Notes: generated by a model from the letters alone, not told the origin. Shown: positions 18,320 through 27,273, numbered from the stretch's first letter. The stretch is 64,000 bases of DNA from an uncultured Shewanella sp. (GCF_947497935.1 NZ_CANMIO010000013.1:58956-122955); one strand, 5' to 3'. Numbers and translations are program-made.

Positions 18320-20680
18320 TTACTTGAGGTTATGAGATTCCTTCAGGTTATTGAGGTCATGACATACCGCACATGACTCTTCGCCAGTGTATTGACCCAT
18401 TTCCACGCCAAACTGAGCGCCGTTTTGTTTCATATGACTAACTACGTCTTTACGCACCTGACGGCGATCTTCACCCTCTTCAGCAGCACGCTTACCATGA
18501 CAGCTTAAACATACTGCCGCGGTAGGTGATACGAAGGCGTCTGCAACAGCGTCGACCGCATAGCGCTTGTTACCACTGGTGTCTTTACCATTCGCAGGGT
18601 CAAGACCGTCATAGGTATCCATGTAATCAAGATCCAGCGCTAATGGCTTACGACCCACTAGGTACTTAGCATCGAAGCTATCTTCAATATGACACTTAGC
18701 ACAGTTAGCTAGATCTGCTGAGTACTCAACATTACGCTTCCAACCTTCACCGCTTTGGTTGGCACGGTTGTTAGCATGCATAGCATGGATCCATACCTTT
18801 TGATCAGGGTGGCTCATGGTCAACTGCTCAATGTAATCCTCATCACCTTGCTTAGTTTGTGAGTTACGGATCACTTGAGTTGGCATGTTGTTGGCGTTAT
18901 GGCAAGCAACACACTCTTCAGCAGCGTTCGATGCCGTTGTCCAATCACGCTCACCACGTGGCATGAGATCTTTCATCATGATCATAGGGTCTAGAGCACC
19001 ATCGTCATCTGAATCAACCGAGCCAGAGGCACAAGTTGTGCCAAAGTAGGTGCTATCATTCTTAACCACTGAGTGACAGCTGCGGCAGTTAAGCGTCATC
19101 TGCACAAAACCATCTTCAGAAGTCGTTGTGCCATGACAATCACCACAAAGTGCATTCGTGACAATTTGACGGCGTGGACGCTCTTCTAGCAGACCCTCTT
19201 TATTGAAGAAGTGTTGCCAGTTATAACCTGCAGCACCATTACTCCAATCAGTCTTGCCATCACAGTCTTGAATAGTTTCACCATCTTTATCGATACAGAA
19301 CCAGATACGTGGTGTCACCATGCCATAGCTATCGTTTAAGTCACCATCGAAGTTATCTTCAAGGTTGAATGGGCCGATCTCAAAGGTGGTTTTGCCATTT
19401 TCGTAGTTGAGTACAACTGGCTCATCAACGTAGCCAGGGAAGTTCTCTTTGTTGGTATGAACACGCAGTACTTTACCGCGATCCATGCCCATATCCTGGC
19501 CACCCCAGTTGATGTAGAACTCGGCGTAGTACATGTACTTCACTAGATCTAGCTGCTCATTACGGCTGTTGCCATCTTTATCCAAGATATCGACGGTCAA
19601 CTGTACGTAACCCGTTTTATCGGTATCTAAGTTTGCATCGATATTGGCTTGTGCTGCTGGCGCATCAACCATCTTAGCTTCGGTCACGGTCAGGTGCAGA
19701 TTTTCACGGCGTTCATTCTGCCCTTTGTAGGTAGATAGATGAACCATTTCAAGGGTGTCTGATGTATGACAGTTAGCACACTGCGCATTATCTTCATATG
19801 GCCAGTGACCAATACCTTCTTTGAAGTTAACGTCGGCATGACAAGTAATACAGGTTTCCTGAGTTGGTACACTCTTCCAGTTTGCAAAGTCAGTCGCTTG
19901 TTCATTTTCAGAGTGACAGTTATCACAGCCACCAACAGGTGCAGAGATCACACCAATATGAGCTTCATGAGCTAGCATAGGGAAAACTTTGCTGATATCA
20001 CTGACTTTGTTATCAGTATGGCAAGACACACAAGTTTCTACTTCAGTGTACTTACCACCGTGAATAGTAAAGTCATCATGACAGCTTTCACAGTTTTGGT
20101 TATTAACCACATTTTTACTGTAGAGCGGCTCTAGACCTTCACCTCTGAAATCATAATGCATGTTGGCATAGTTAATTTCAGTGGCACCAACCGCCTCGCC
20201 ACCCGTTCTGAGTACGAGTCTTAGCGTCTTTTCATCAGTAATAGTAAAAGCAGACTCGCTGGTTACATCTTTGTTGAAGCTATATGTATAGCTACCGTCT
20301 TGGTTATCAACTAAGCTGCCACATTTAGAATACTTGCTCGCTGGACACGCTTCAGAGCTTAATAGTTTCCAGTTGTTAGCATCACCTGCAGTTCCTTGCT
20401 CTAAGCCTGACAACATAAAGCCAAACTTTTCTAAGCCAACGACCGGTAGGTCTTTTTCATTAGTTACTGTAAAAGTAACATCGGATTGGGCACCCACTAC
20501 TACTTTATCAACAGCAACCGTTAAAGCTGTTGCATCGGTCGCAACAGGGATCCCAGGCTTACCCGGTGTACCAGGCTCACCATCTTTACCATTTGCTCCA
20601 TCATCACCGGAACAACCACTTAACGCTAACCCGATGAGGGTTGCTAGTGTTGCAACTTTCATATCGAATATTTTCATCAT
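18320..20680 (-). CDS. undA: Outer-surface undecaheme cytochrome c (OmcA/MtrC family, UndA-like)
   Basis: Cell-surface terminal reductase for extracellular electron transfer to metal oxides or shuttles. About 786 aa. A lipoprotein signal peptide ends LALSGC, followed by a short collagen-like Gly-X-Y tract (GANGKDGEPGTPGKPGIP). Eleven CXXCH motifs are present: five between residues about 195 and 305 (CESCH, CVSCH, CDNCH, CITCH, CANCH) and six between about 512 and 770 (CGDCH, CRSCH, CVACH, CAKCH, CLSCH, CAVCH). Beta domains lie before each cluster. The 5+6 heme arrangement is that of UndA rather than decaheme OmcA or MtrC. I start at the ATG-ATG near 20680 because GGA lies just upstream; a GTG nine bases earlier is in frame. 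No mtrAB partner is in the window, so it would use a porin complex encoded elsewhere. Confidence 0.88.
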   Translation of the reverse strand: MMKIFDMKVATLATLIGLALSGCSGDDGANGKDGEPGTPGKPGIPVATDATALTVAVDKVVVGAQSDVTFTVTNEKDLPVVGLEKFGFMLSGLEQGTAGDANNWKLLSSEACPASKYSKCGSLVDNQDGSYTYSFNKDVTSESAFTITDEKTLRLVLRTGGEAVGATEINYANMHYDFRGEGLEPLYSKNVVNNQNCESCHDDFTIHGGKYTEVETCVSCHTDNKVSDISKVFPMLAHEAHIGVISAPVGGCDNCHSENEQATDFANWKSVPTQETCITCHADVNFKEGIGHWPYEDNAQCANCHTSDTLEMVHLSTYKGQNERRENLHLTVTEAKMVDAPAAQANIDANLDTDKTGYVQLTVDILDKDGNSRNEQLDLVKYMYYAEFYINWGGQDMGMDRGKVLRVHTNKENFPGYVDEPVVLNYENGKTTFEIGPFNLEDNFDGDLNDSYGMVTPRIWFCIDKDGETIQDCDGKTDWSNGAAGYNWQHFFNKEGLLEERPRRQIVTNALCGDCHGTTTSEDGFVQMTLNCRSCHSVVKNDSTYFGTTCASGSVDSDDDGALDPMIMMKDLMPRGERDWTTASNAAEECVACHNANNMPTQVIRNSQTKQGDEDYIEQLTMSHPDQKVWIHAMHANNRANQSGEGWKRNVEYSADLANCAKCHIEDSFDAKYLVGRKPLALDLDYMDTYDGLDPANGKDTSGNKRYAVDAVADAFVSPTAAVCLSCHGKRAAEEGEDRRQVRKDVVSHMKQNGAQFGVEMGQYTGEESCAVCHDLNNLKESHNLK

Positions 20681-21066
20681 CAATTCCACTCACTTATATT
20701 CAGCCCTCTTTATTGGGGCAAGTGAAATTTATCCGTTTAGTGAGTGATTTAGTGTGATGACTTCGATTGCAATTCTGACAAAGTTACCTCTTGAGAGGTA
20801 TACCGCATAACTTTCGAGAGAGGTGAAGCGTGAGTAACAAAAAAGATAGCAAAATGTAACGACACGAAAAAACAGATGTTAAACCACACTAATTTCATGT
20901 GATTGTTAGCACGTTTTAAGCTGACAATAGTTAACAAAACCCTGATTTGTTACCAATCACTAGGATTTCACCCAAGAATGCAGACTCGGCAGAAAATCAT
21001 TTAACTCCCCTTTCGAGTGCTAAAGTCGTTTTTGGCATAGGTATGTCAGCATTTAACTGACTCATC
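20681..21066. other. Upstream region of undA-like gene
   Basis: Carries the cytochrome promoter on the minus strand. A frame at 20749-20898 would encode a 49-aa peptide with a signal-like N-terminus (MKLVWFNICFFVSLHFAIFF) but no SD, so it is only a possibility. A TGTGA half-site at about 20751 lacks the matching CRP half. Confidence 0.35.
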
Positions 21067-21440
21067 GTTGGACATTTCCGCGTTATACATCAAGCAACAC
21101 CAACCTAAATGAGTACACCAACTACCCCGTGTAGATACGGCCGTGACCGTCCATGTTCTGGTGAGAGATAAGGAAGTTATCAAGCTCTCGAACGAGAGGC
21201 ATGGATGCCGAACTGGCTTTTTAGCTGGGATGCTATTCGTCATGGCCGAGTCCGTTATAGAGAAGTACAGCGTCTCGCAGTAGTGTCTGCACATACGGTC
21301 GCTCCTTCACATCTGACCCATAGGGATATGGGAAATGTCATTATGATGTAGGGAACATCACTGACCATGTGATCACGACATTCGGACATCCTGTCCAGCA
21401 CCCGCTGCAGGCGATTGGGTTCACCTTTATTAAAGGTAAA
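21067..21440 (+). repeat. Intergenic repeat unit A (diverged, long)
   Basis: Same order of blocks as units B and C: a GGACATTTCC-like start, CCTAAATGA, GTGTAGATACGGC, then AGTACAGCGTCTCGCAGTAGTGTCTGCACATA, GCAGGCGATT and a closing hairpin (ACCTTTATTAAAGGT). Extra sequence sits between the blocks. Reading frames across it are interrupted and differ between copies, so I take it as non-coding. Confidence 0.8.
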
Positions 21441-21446
21441 TACGTT

Positions 21447-21710
21447 TTGGGGCATTTCCAAGTTAGAGCTGAAACCACTCCGCCTAAATGAAGGCACCAA
21501 TTACCTCGTGTAGATACGGCTGCGGGCTTCGGTTTCAGGGATGAAACCGCAGAGCGTATAGGGACATATTCACAGCGTCTCGCAGCAGTGTCTGCACATA
21601 CCCCGCTGGAGGCGATTAATAGCGACTCAGCTACAAGCTCAAACGGGCTACCCCATAGCAACTATACAAATAAAAAATGTAATGAACCTTCATTCAAAGG
21701 CTAACTTACT
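21447..21710 (+). repeat. Intergenic repeat unit B
   Basis: Starts TTGGGGCATTTCCAAGTTAG and contains GTGTAGATACGGCTGCGGGC, an inverted pair GGTTTCAGGGATGAAACC, then CGTCTCGCAGCAGTGTCTGC and CCCCGCTGGAGGCGATT. It is almost identical to unit C for its first 120 bases and last 60, with a variable piece between. Period to unit C is 264 bp. Confidence 0.9.
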
Positions 21711-21975
21711 TTGGGGCATTTCCAAGTTAGAGCTGAAACCACTCCGCCTAAATGAAGGCACCAATTACCTCGTGTAGATACGGCTGCGGGCTTCGGTTTC
21801 AGGGATGAAACCGCAGAGCGTATAGGGATACTTTCCGTTATAAAGAAGTACAGCGTCTCGCAGCAGTGTCTGCACATACCCCGCTGGAGGCGATTGATAG
21901 CTATGAAGCTACAAGTTAGAAACTGCGACTTAGTAACACCAAACAAAAAATATAATCAGCCTTTATTAGAAGGCT
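21711..21975 (+). repeat. Intergenic repeat unit C
   Basis: Direct tandem copy of unit B. It ends in a short hairpin (AGCCTTTATTAGAAGGCT) at the position where A and B also end in CCTTTATT/AAGG-type hairpins. The variable central piece (ATACTTTCCGTTATAAAGAAG) resembles that of unit A (GAGTCCGTTATAGAGAAG) rather than B. Confidence 0.9.
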
Positions 21976-22063
21976 ACCCTGATAACGTGATGCTCTGCCC
22001 TAGCGCTACTTATAAATTGCTGGCAATATGCCCGCTATCTAATAAGAAATGGAATATCATTCA

Positions 22064-22273
22064 GTGAAACAATTAACTTTAATTAGCGCACTATTGTGCA
22101 GCTTGGCCATTACAGGTTGTGCAGAACTTAAAGATGCTGGGCGTCAAATTGGCCATACGACCAAAGAGGTGACCACAGATATTGGCCACGCCACGCGAGA
22201 TACCACTCGTGCTATAGGACATGCCTCTAGAGATGCAGTGACCTCTGTAAAAGAAGATCTTAGCGAAGACTAA
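22064..22273 (+). CDS. Small lipoprotein with amphipathic repeats
   Basis: About 69 aa. The signal peptide ends in lipobox AITGC, then the mature chain has three near-repeats of 11-12 residues: RQIGHTTKEVTT, DIGHATRDTTR, AIGHASRDAVT. The pattern predicts one amphipathic helix, as in entericidin-like or stress-related envelope lipoproteins, but no family is certain. I prefer GTG at 22064, which gives a compact signal peptide and a GGA about ten bases upstream; ATG at 22049 is in frame without an SD. A terminator follows. Confidence 0.75.
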   Translation: MKQLTLISALLCSLAITGCAELKDAGRQIGHTTKEVTTDIGHATRDTTRAIGHASRDAVTSVKEDLSED

Positions 22274-22341
22274 TACTGAATGGCAACAAGGCAGCGATGC
22301 TCGCCCTGTTTTCCCTTGTTAATTTAGCTTGAGATAAAAAT

Positions 22342-22376
22342 AAGGCTCAATAATGAATATTGGGCCTTCGTTTTAT
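22342..22376. terminator. Terminator between small lipoprotein and thioesterase genes
   Basis: AAGGCTCAATA pairs with TATTGGGCCTT (one G-U pair) around ATGAA, followed by CGTTTTAT. Suits the plus-strand lipoprotein gene; the A-run upstream may serve the minus-strand gene as well. Confidence 0.7.
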
Positions 22377-22389
22377 CTGCCCTGAGCCG

Positions 22390-22758
22390 CTATGCGGCAT
22401 TCGCCCGCATTCCATGCTCTGCAGGCAAGCCTTTCTCGTCTACATGAACAAATACGATTTTGTCGATACTGACAATCGGCAGATGTGTCAGCTTATTACG
22501 CACCTTACAGCTCACTGTGATAGACGTTGCTCCTGCACTTATCAACTCTAGGCCAAACTCGATAACATCTCCTTGTCTCGCTGGCGCCATAAAATTGATT
22601 TCTGACATTATTTTAGTGACGTGCCGCTGACTCTTCATCTGACAGCCAGCAAATATGGCAGCCTCCTCATCAATCCAACTTAGCAATTGTCCTCCGAACA
22701 GAAAATTGGCTGGATTTAGATGCTCAGGTTTAATAAAACGGCGACTGTAATATTTCAT
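22390..22758 (-). CDS. Acyl-CoA thioesterase (YciA-type hotdog fold)
   Basis: Hydrolyses acyl-CoA to free acid and CoA in the cytoplasm. 122 aa, the size of a single hotdog domain. The family signature LNPANFLFGGQLLSWIDEEA lies at residues 14-33, with the conserved Asn/Gly and the catalytic Asp in WIDE. MSEINFMAPARQGDVIEFG is the following conserved strand. It stands alone, convergent with the small lipoprotein gene. Exact chain-length preference cannot be read. Confidence 0.88.
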   Translation of the reverse strand: MKYYSRRFIKPEHLNPANFLFGGQLLSWIDEEAAIFAGCQMKSQRHVTKIMSEINFMAPARQGDVIEFGLELISAGATSITVSCKVRNKLTHLPIVSIDKIVFVHVDEKGLPAEHGMRANAA

Positions 22759-22954
22759 TATTTACACCTCAAAAGTTAAATACTTAATTAGTGATAGCAA
22801 ATTAAATACCAACAAATCATCACACTTAAAATCATACACTTACGATAAGCCATTAACCCTAACACCTAAACTAGCGCACTCATTTGGTGCTACTTTGCGC
22901 TATTTACGCGCTTAATGAGCTAGTCAATCACCCCGATTTAACGCCGCAATAAAA

Positions 22955-22983
22955 CCGACACAAATCCGACTCACTAACGTCAT
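22955..22983 (+). promoter_or_regulatory. Possible PhoB box upstream of first phosphatase gene
   Basis: Three half-sites with an 11-bp period: CCGACAC-AAAT-CCGACTC-ACTA-ACGTCAT, to compare with the Pho box CTGTCAT-AAAT-CTGTCAC. Spacing is right and the gene is apt, but the sequence match is only partial and no clear -10 follows at the expected distance. Confidence 0.35.
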
Positions 22984-23052
22984 ACTTTTGCCCGACAATC
23001 ACCTCGCCACAAGGAAATCTTATATAAACCATACTAACTTACGGTGATAATA

Positions 23053-24552
23053 GTGAATAATATCAAAAGAATAGCTGTGATTATCTCTTGTAGTCTCGCA
23101 ACTATCGCGGCCAATGCCGCTGTATTACCCAGTAGTCAAACTGACAGCCAATGGTATAAAGATAGCGCCAAGCTTGTCAGTGACAAAGCTCAGCAAACGA
23201 CTGCAACAAAAGCTAAAAATGTCATTCTATTTGTTGGTGATGGCATGGGCGTATCGACTCTCACCGCAGCGCGAATTTTTGAGGGCCAGCAGCAAATGGG
23301 CAATCAAGGCGGAGAAGAAAACTTCTTAACCTTTGAACAATTTCCCAAGACGGCACTGGTTAAAACCTACAACACCAATCAACAAACCCCAGACTCTGCA
23401 GGCACCATGACCGCGATGGCAACAGGCGTTAAATCTAAGGCTGGTGTGTTATCGGTATCAGATACTAGCTTACGAGCAAACTGCCTGTCTTCGAAGGGTA
23501 ATGAGTTGGTTACCTTAGTCGATTTAGCCAATGCAAAAGGTCTTTCAACCGGCATAGTCAGTACCGCACGCATTACTCACGCAACGCCTGCTGCAACTTA
23601 TGCCACCTCACCTGAGCGTAACTGGGAAGCCGACTCAAATCTTCCCGCTGAAGCCATAACCAACGGATGTAAGGATATTGCCTATCAACTGGTTATGCGT
23701 GATGCAAGCGATGCGCTAACAGTCGCCTTAGGTGGCGGCCGTCGAAACTTTATTCCCACAGAGATGACCGACGGTGAAGATAAGTCTGGTCGCCGTGAAG
23801 ATGGCTTAGATCTGACAAAGTCTTGGACTGACAACCTGAGTAACTCGGCTTATGTGTGGGACAAAGCAGGATTCGACGCAATCGATGTAGCCTCAACCGA
23901 CCATCTACTTGGCTTGTTTAATTCATCCCATATGCAGTATGAAGCCGACCGTGGCGATGACACCGCTGGTGAACCGTCACTTACCGAAATGACCACCAAA
24001 TCAATTGAGCTACTCAATAAGAATGAGCAAGGCTACTTATTAATAGTGGAATCGGGTCGTATCGACCATGCCCATCACGCTGGTAACGCCTATCGCGCCA
24101 TGATGGATACGGTAGAGCTTTCAAATGCTGTACGCGCAGCAGTTGAAAACACCAATCCAGAAGAAACCCTAATCATGGTCACCGCCGACCACAGCCATGT
24201 ATTTACCATCGCGGGTTACCCAAAGCGTGGTAATCCAATCTTAGGTCTAGTACACGGAGTCGATGGCAACGTGACAATTGCTAAAGATGGCAAGCCCTAT
24301 ACCACTGTTGGATACACCAATGGCCCTGGCGCCGTGGTCGGTATTCGCGATGACTTAAGCTCTGTCGACACCCAAGATAAAGAGTTTATGCAACAGGCAC
24401 TCGTGCCAATGGGCAGTGAAACTCACGCAGGCGAAGATATTACTCTGCACGCAACTGGCCCCGGTTCAGATCTCGTTCAGGGGGTAATGGAGCAAAACGT
24501 TATCTTCCACATCATCAACCAAGCCCAATCACTCGGTGGCAGCAAATACTAA
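23053..24552 (+). CDS. phoA: Periplasmic alkaline phosphatase (PhoA type)
   Basis: Hydrolyses phosphomonoesters to release phosphate. About 499 aa, with a cleavable signal peptide (IISCSLATIAANA). PhoA active-site motifs in order: FVGDGMGVSTLTAAR (metal Asp), QTPDSAGTMTAMATG (nucleophile Ser), ARITHATPAATYA (Asp153/Thr155 region has THA), IVESGRIDHAHHAGN (Glu, Asp, His ligands), VTADHSHVF (Asp-His) and GSETHAGED (His). I chose GTG at 23053, with GGTGA upstream; GTG at 23044 is also in frame. 89 bp upstream of a paralogue, so probably one operon with 24642 and 26379. Confidence 0.92.
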   Translation: MNNIKRIAVIISCSLATIAANAAVLPSSQTDSQWYKDSAKLVSDKAQQTTATKAKNVILFVGDGMGVSTLTAARIFEGQQQMGNQGGEENFLTFEQFPKTALVKTYNTNQQTPDSAGTMTAMATGVKSKAGVLSVSDTSLRANCLSSKGNELVTLVDLANAKGLSTGIVSTARITHATPAATYATSPERNWEADSNLPAEAITNGCKDIAYQLVMRDASDALTVALGGGRRNFIPTEMTDGEDKSGRREDGLDLTKSWTDNLSNSAYVWDKAGFDAIDVASTDHLLGLFNSSHMQYEADRGDDTAGEPSLTEMTTKSIELLNKNEQGYLLIVESGRIDHAHHAGNAYRAMMDTVELSNAVRAAVENTNPEETLIMVTADHSHVFTIAGYPKRGNPILGLVHGVDGNVTIAKDGKPYTTVGYTNGPGAVVGIRDDLSSVDTQDKEFMQQALVPMGSETHAGEDITLHATGPGSDLVQGVMEQNVIFHIINQAQSLGGSKY

Positions 24553-24641
24553 ACCATGAGTACTCATTATCAGCAGTACGAATTAACGACTGACTTTCAC
24601 TGACAAAGCAGTCAGCACGAGTACCCATTACGGAGTTTAAA

Positions 24642-26237
24642 ATGAACAAGAAATTACTGGTACTATCAATTACAGCTATCCTGGGTCTAGCCGCTTGTGG
24701 CGATGATGGTGATAAAGGGGCCGATGGTAACCATGGTCAAGATTGGACAGCGGTCAACCAATGGTTCCTTGACGGTCAATCCCGTGTCACGAAAGCACAA
24801 AAGCTCAACGTCAATAATGAAGCTGGCGCGGCAAAGAACATCATTCTATTCGTGGGTGATGGCATGGGCGTATCAACCGTAACAGCGGCGCGCATCCTAG
24901 AAGGACAATTAAAAGGCCAAACTGGTGAAGAAAACTCGCTGTCGTTTGAAACCTTACCTTATGTCGGTCTAGCCAAAACCTACAACGTCGATGGCCAAAC
25001 ACCAGATTCTGCTGGCACCATGACAGCTATGGTGACAGGCGTTAAAACCGATGTGGGCGTCATTTCACAAGCAGAAGGCGTGACTCGCGGTAACTGCGCC
25101 TCGACCAGTGGGCAAAACCTAGTCACCTCGCTTGAGCTGGCAGCAATGGCTGGCTTATCGACAGGCGTAGTCTCTACGGCGCGTATTACCCACGCAACAC
25201 CAGCTGCAACCTATGCCCATGCACCCGAACGTAATTGGGAGAGTGACGCAGACTTGCCTGAAGAAGCAATTACTAATGGCTGCAGCGATATTGCATCACA
25301 ACTGCTCAGTTTTGATTACGGCGCAGGCTTAAATGTGGTCATGGGCGGCGGTCGTCGCGCCTTTATTCCAACCACTCTCACTGATCCAGAAGGTAAAAAC
25401 GGTAAGCGTTTAGATAGCCGCGATCTCACCTCGGAGTGGCTAACAAAATATGCCAACGCCGCTTATGTGGCGAGCCGAGATGAGTTCTTAGCGCTTGATC
25501 CTGCCACTACCGACCATGCTCTTGGCTTATTTAACTCATCGCATATGGAGTATGAGCTAGACCGCACTACAGATGGCGTCACAGGCGAGCCATCACTGGC
25601 CGAAATGACCGCTAAGTCTATCGATATCTTGCAGAAAAACGATAAGGGCTTTGTGCTGATTGTAGAGGCTGGGCGCATCGACCATGCTCACCATGCTGGC
25701 AACGCTGCTCGAGCATTGCACGACACTATCGCACTGTCTGAAGCGGTACGCATCGCTATGGAAAAAACCTCTGAAAAAGATACGCTGTTAATGGTTACAG
25801 CGGATCACAGTCATGTATTTACCATTGCAGGCTACCCTACTCGCGGCAACCCTATCTTAGGCCTAGTGAAAGGTAACGGCTCTGACGGATTGCCTATTGT
25901 GACCAATGCAACCGATGCCAATGGTTTACCTTACACCACGGTCGGTTATGCCAACGGTCTTGGTTACGCCAACTTGGAAGCCGGCGGAGATGAACGTTAT
26001 GGCTACGCTGCGGCGCCTGGGCGCTTCGATCTAAATTATGTCGATACTCAAAGTGCAGGTTTCCATCAAGAGGCACTCGTGCCCCTAGGCAGCGAAACCC
26101 ATGCAGGTGAAGACGTAGGTATTTTTGCAAGCGGTCCAGGGGCTCACTTAGTGCAAGGCACGGTTGAACAAAACCACCTTTTTCATGTGATGAACCATGC
26201 TGGTAACTTAGTCGAAAAAGCCGAAGCGGCTCAATAA
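24642..26237 (+). CDS. phoA: Alkaline phosphatase lipoprotein (PhoA type)
   Basis: Second phosphomonoesterase, 531 aa and paralogous to the preceding gene over most of its length. The same ligand motifs are present: FVGDGMGVSTVTAAR, QTPDSAGTMTAMVTG, IVEAGRIDHAHHAGN, VTADHSHVF and GSETHAGED. It differs in having a lipobox (GLAAC) followed by a Gly/Asp-rich tract (GDDGDKGADGNHGQD), so it should be membrane-anchored, whereas its partner is soluble. It also has a 25-residue insertion near residue 455. SD GGAG precedes the ATG. The pair presumably arose by tandem duplication with divergence in localisation. Confidence 0.92.
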   Translation: MNKKLLVLSITAILGLAACGDDGDKGADGNHGQDWTAVNQWFLDGQSRVTKAQKLNVNNEAGAAKNIILFVGDGMGVSTVTAARILEGQLKGQTGEENSLSFETLPYVGLAKTYNVDGQTPDSAGTMTAMVTGVKTDVGVISQAEGVTRGNCASTSGQNLVTSLELAAMAGLSTGVVSTARITHATPAATYAHAPERNWESDADLPEEAITNGCSDIASQLLSFDYGAGLNVVMGGGRRAFIPTTLTDPEGKNGKRLDSRDLTSEWLTKYANAAYVASRDEFLALDPATTDHALGLFNSSHMEYELDRTTDGVTGEPSLAEMTAKSIDILQKNDKGFVLIVEAGRIDHAHHAGNAARALHDTIALSEAVRIAMEKTSEKDTLLMVTADHSHVFTIAGYPTRGNPILGLVKGNGSDGLPIVTNATDANGLPYTTVGYANGLGYANLEAGGDERYGYAAAPGRFDLNYVDTQSAGFHQEALVPLGSETHAGEDVGIFASGPGAHLVQGTVEQNHLFHVMNHAGNLVEKAEAAQ

Positions 26238-26378
26238 CCCCTGAGTTTAAAGCACGCCAAAGCAGCTAGTAGCCATCGAGATCTCACTCGGTGGCTTTAG
26301 TTTAGAAACACTTTATCCAATTTCATCTAGGTCGTTATCTCAGACTTTTTGCCTTGATAAGCCCTAGTAGGAGCAAAT

Positions 26379-27233
26379 ATGCTATTTTCATTCTTGCCGC
26401 AATCAACTGATGTTCAGGCCGAAACCAGCCTAACCAAAAAGTCGAGTTCCAAAGTTGCCGTTTTCACTAGCCTCATCATGCTTTGCACAACAAGTCTCAC
26501 GGCGGCTAATGCCACTGAACTTGACTGCAAGGACATTGATACCGACCACCTGAGCGCGACTTACACCGTAAAGCATGCATCGGGTCAGCAAAGCACAATG
26601 ACCTTACTCAGAAACAAAGATAAAGTGATCTACCAACGCAGCCCCGTGAGTTTTGAAATGTGGAATAAACAAGGCGAATACGTACGTTACTTCCCTAACG
26701 AGCAGCGTTCAATCTCCTATCGTAAAGGTGATTTACTCTCACTCAATATGCACTTCGATTTTGAGCAGCTAAATCATCTTGTATCAACAAGCCTTATCGA
26801 CAAACTCACTCAGAGTGAACAAGCAAATCAAGCATTTGCTGATGAAAGAGAAAATCAAATTGCAGCACTTGGATGTATCGATACCAATCGCTATCAAACT
26901 GTACTACACCATAGCCTACTCAAACTTGTTTGGGCTGACAAAATAGCATTACCTGTCGCAATGGACGTCACGATGGATGTTGCAATGGAAGTTGAGCAAG
27001 ATAGCAACAAAGTCAGTTATCAGTTAGTGGCGCTAAAAGCGCTTTCTAATGACGACTTTACCAGTTTAATTTCCGGATATAGAGATATGGACTTTGCCGA
27101 TGTGGGTGACAATGAGTCCGATCCCTTTATCGCCAAGATGATCCATCAGGGCTTTATTCAACATGGCAGTACAGGCTTCTATGACAGCCAAGGCAATCAG
27201 CTTTCAGGTGGAGAGTCGGGCCACCAGCATTAA
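26379..27233 (+). CDS. Exported protein of unknown function in the phosphatase operon
   Basis: 284 aa. An unusually long N-terminal stretch precedes a hydrophobic segment (VAVFTSLIMLCTTSLTAANA, near residues 25-45), suggesting export. The mature part starts ELDCKDIDTDHLSATYTV and has a second Cys (ALGCIDT), possibly a disulfide. Its alternating strands (STMTLLRNKDKVIYQRS, YVRYFPNEQRSISYRKGD) recall LolA/LppX-like shells, but that is only an impression. The C-terminus is Gly/His-rich. SD GGAG precedes the ATG; a terminator follows. Placement after two phosphatases suggests a linked envelope role. Confidence 0.75.
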   Translation: MLFSFLPQSTDVQAETSLTKKSSSKVAVFTSLIMLCTTSLTAANATELDCKDIDTDHLSATYTVKHASGQQSTMTLLRNKDKVIYQRSPVSFEMWNKQGEYVRYFPNEQRSISYRKGDLLSLNMHFDFEQLNHLVSTSLIDKLTQSEQANQAFADERENQIAALGCIDTNRYQTVLHHSLLKLVWADKIALPVAMDVTMDVAMEVEQDSNKVSYQLVALKALSNDDFTSLISGYRDMDFADVGDNESDPFIAKMIHQGFIQHGSTGFYDSQGNQLSGGESGHQH

Positions 27234-27273
27234 GGGGTAACGCACTTTAGCCCAAAACAAAAAAACTAAATAT

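Noticed and set aside
20745..20770. CRP site upstream of the cytochrome gene
   Set aside because: Only one TGTGA half is present; the partner half at the right distance does not match.
21046..21946. Several minus-strand frames of 80-106 codons across the repeats
   Set aside because: They share peptide segments only because the DNA repeats, shift frame between copies, and have no SD or family similarity.
24570..24625. PhoB box between the two phosphatase genes
   Set aside because: CTGACTT and CTGACAA are 10 bp apart rather than 11, and the sequence is better read as a small hairpin with GTCAG.
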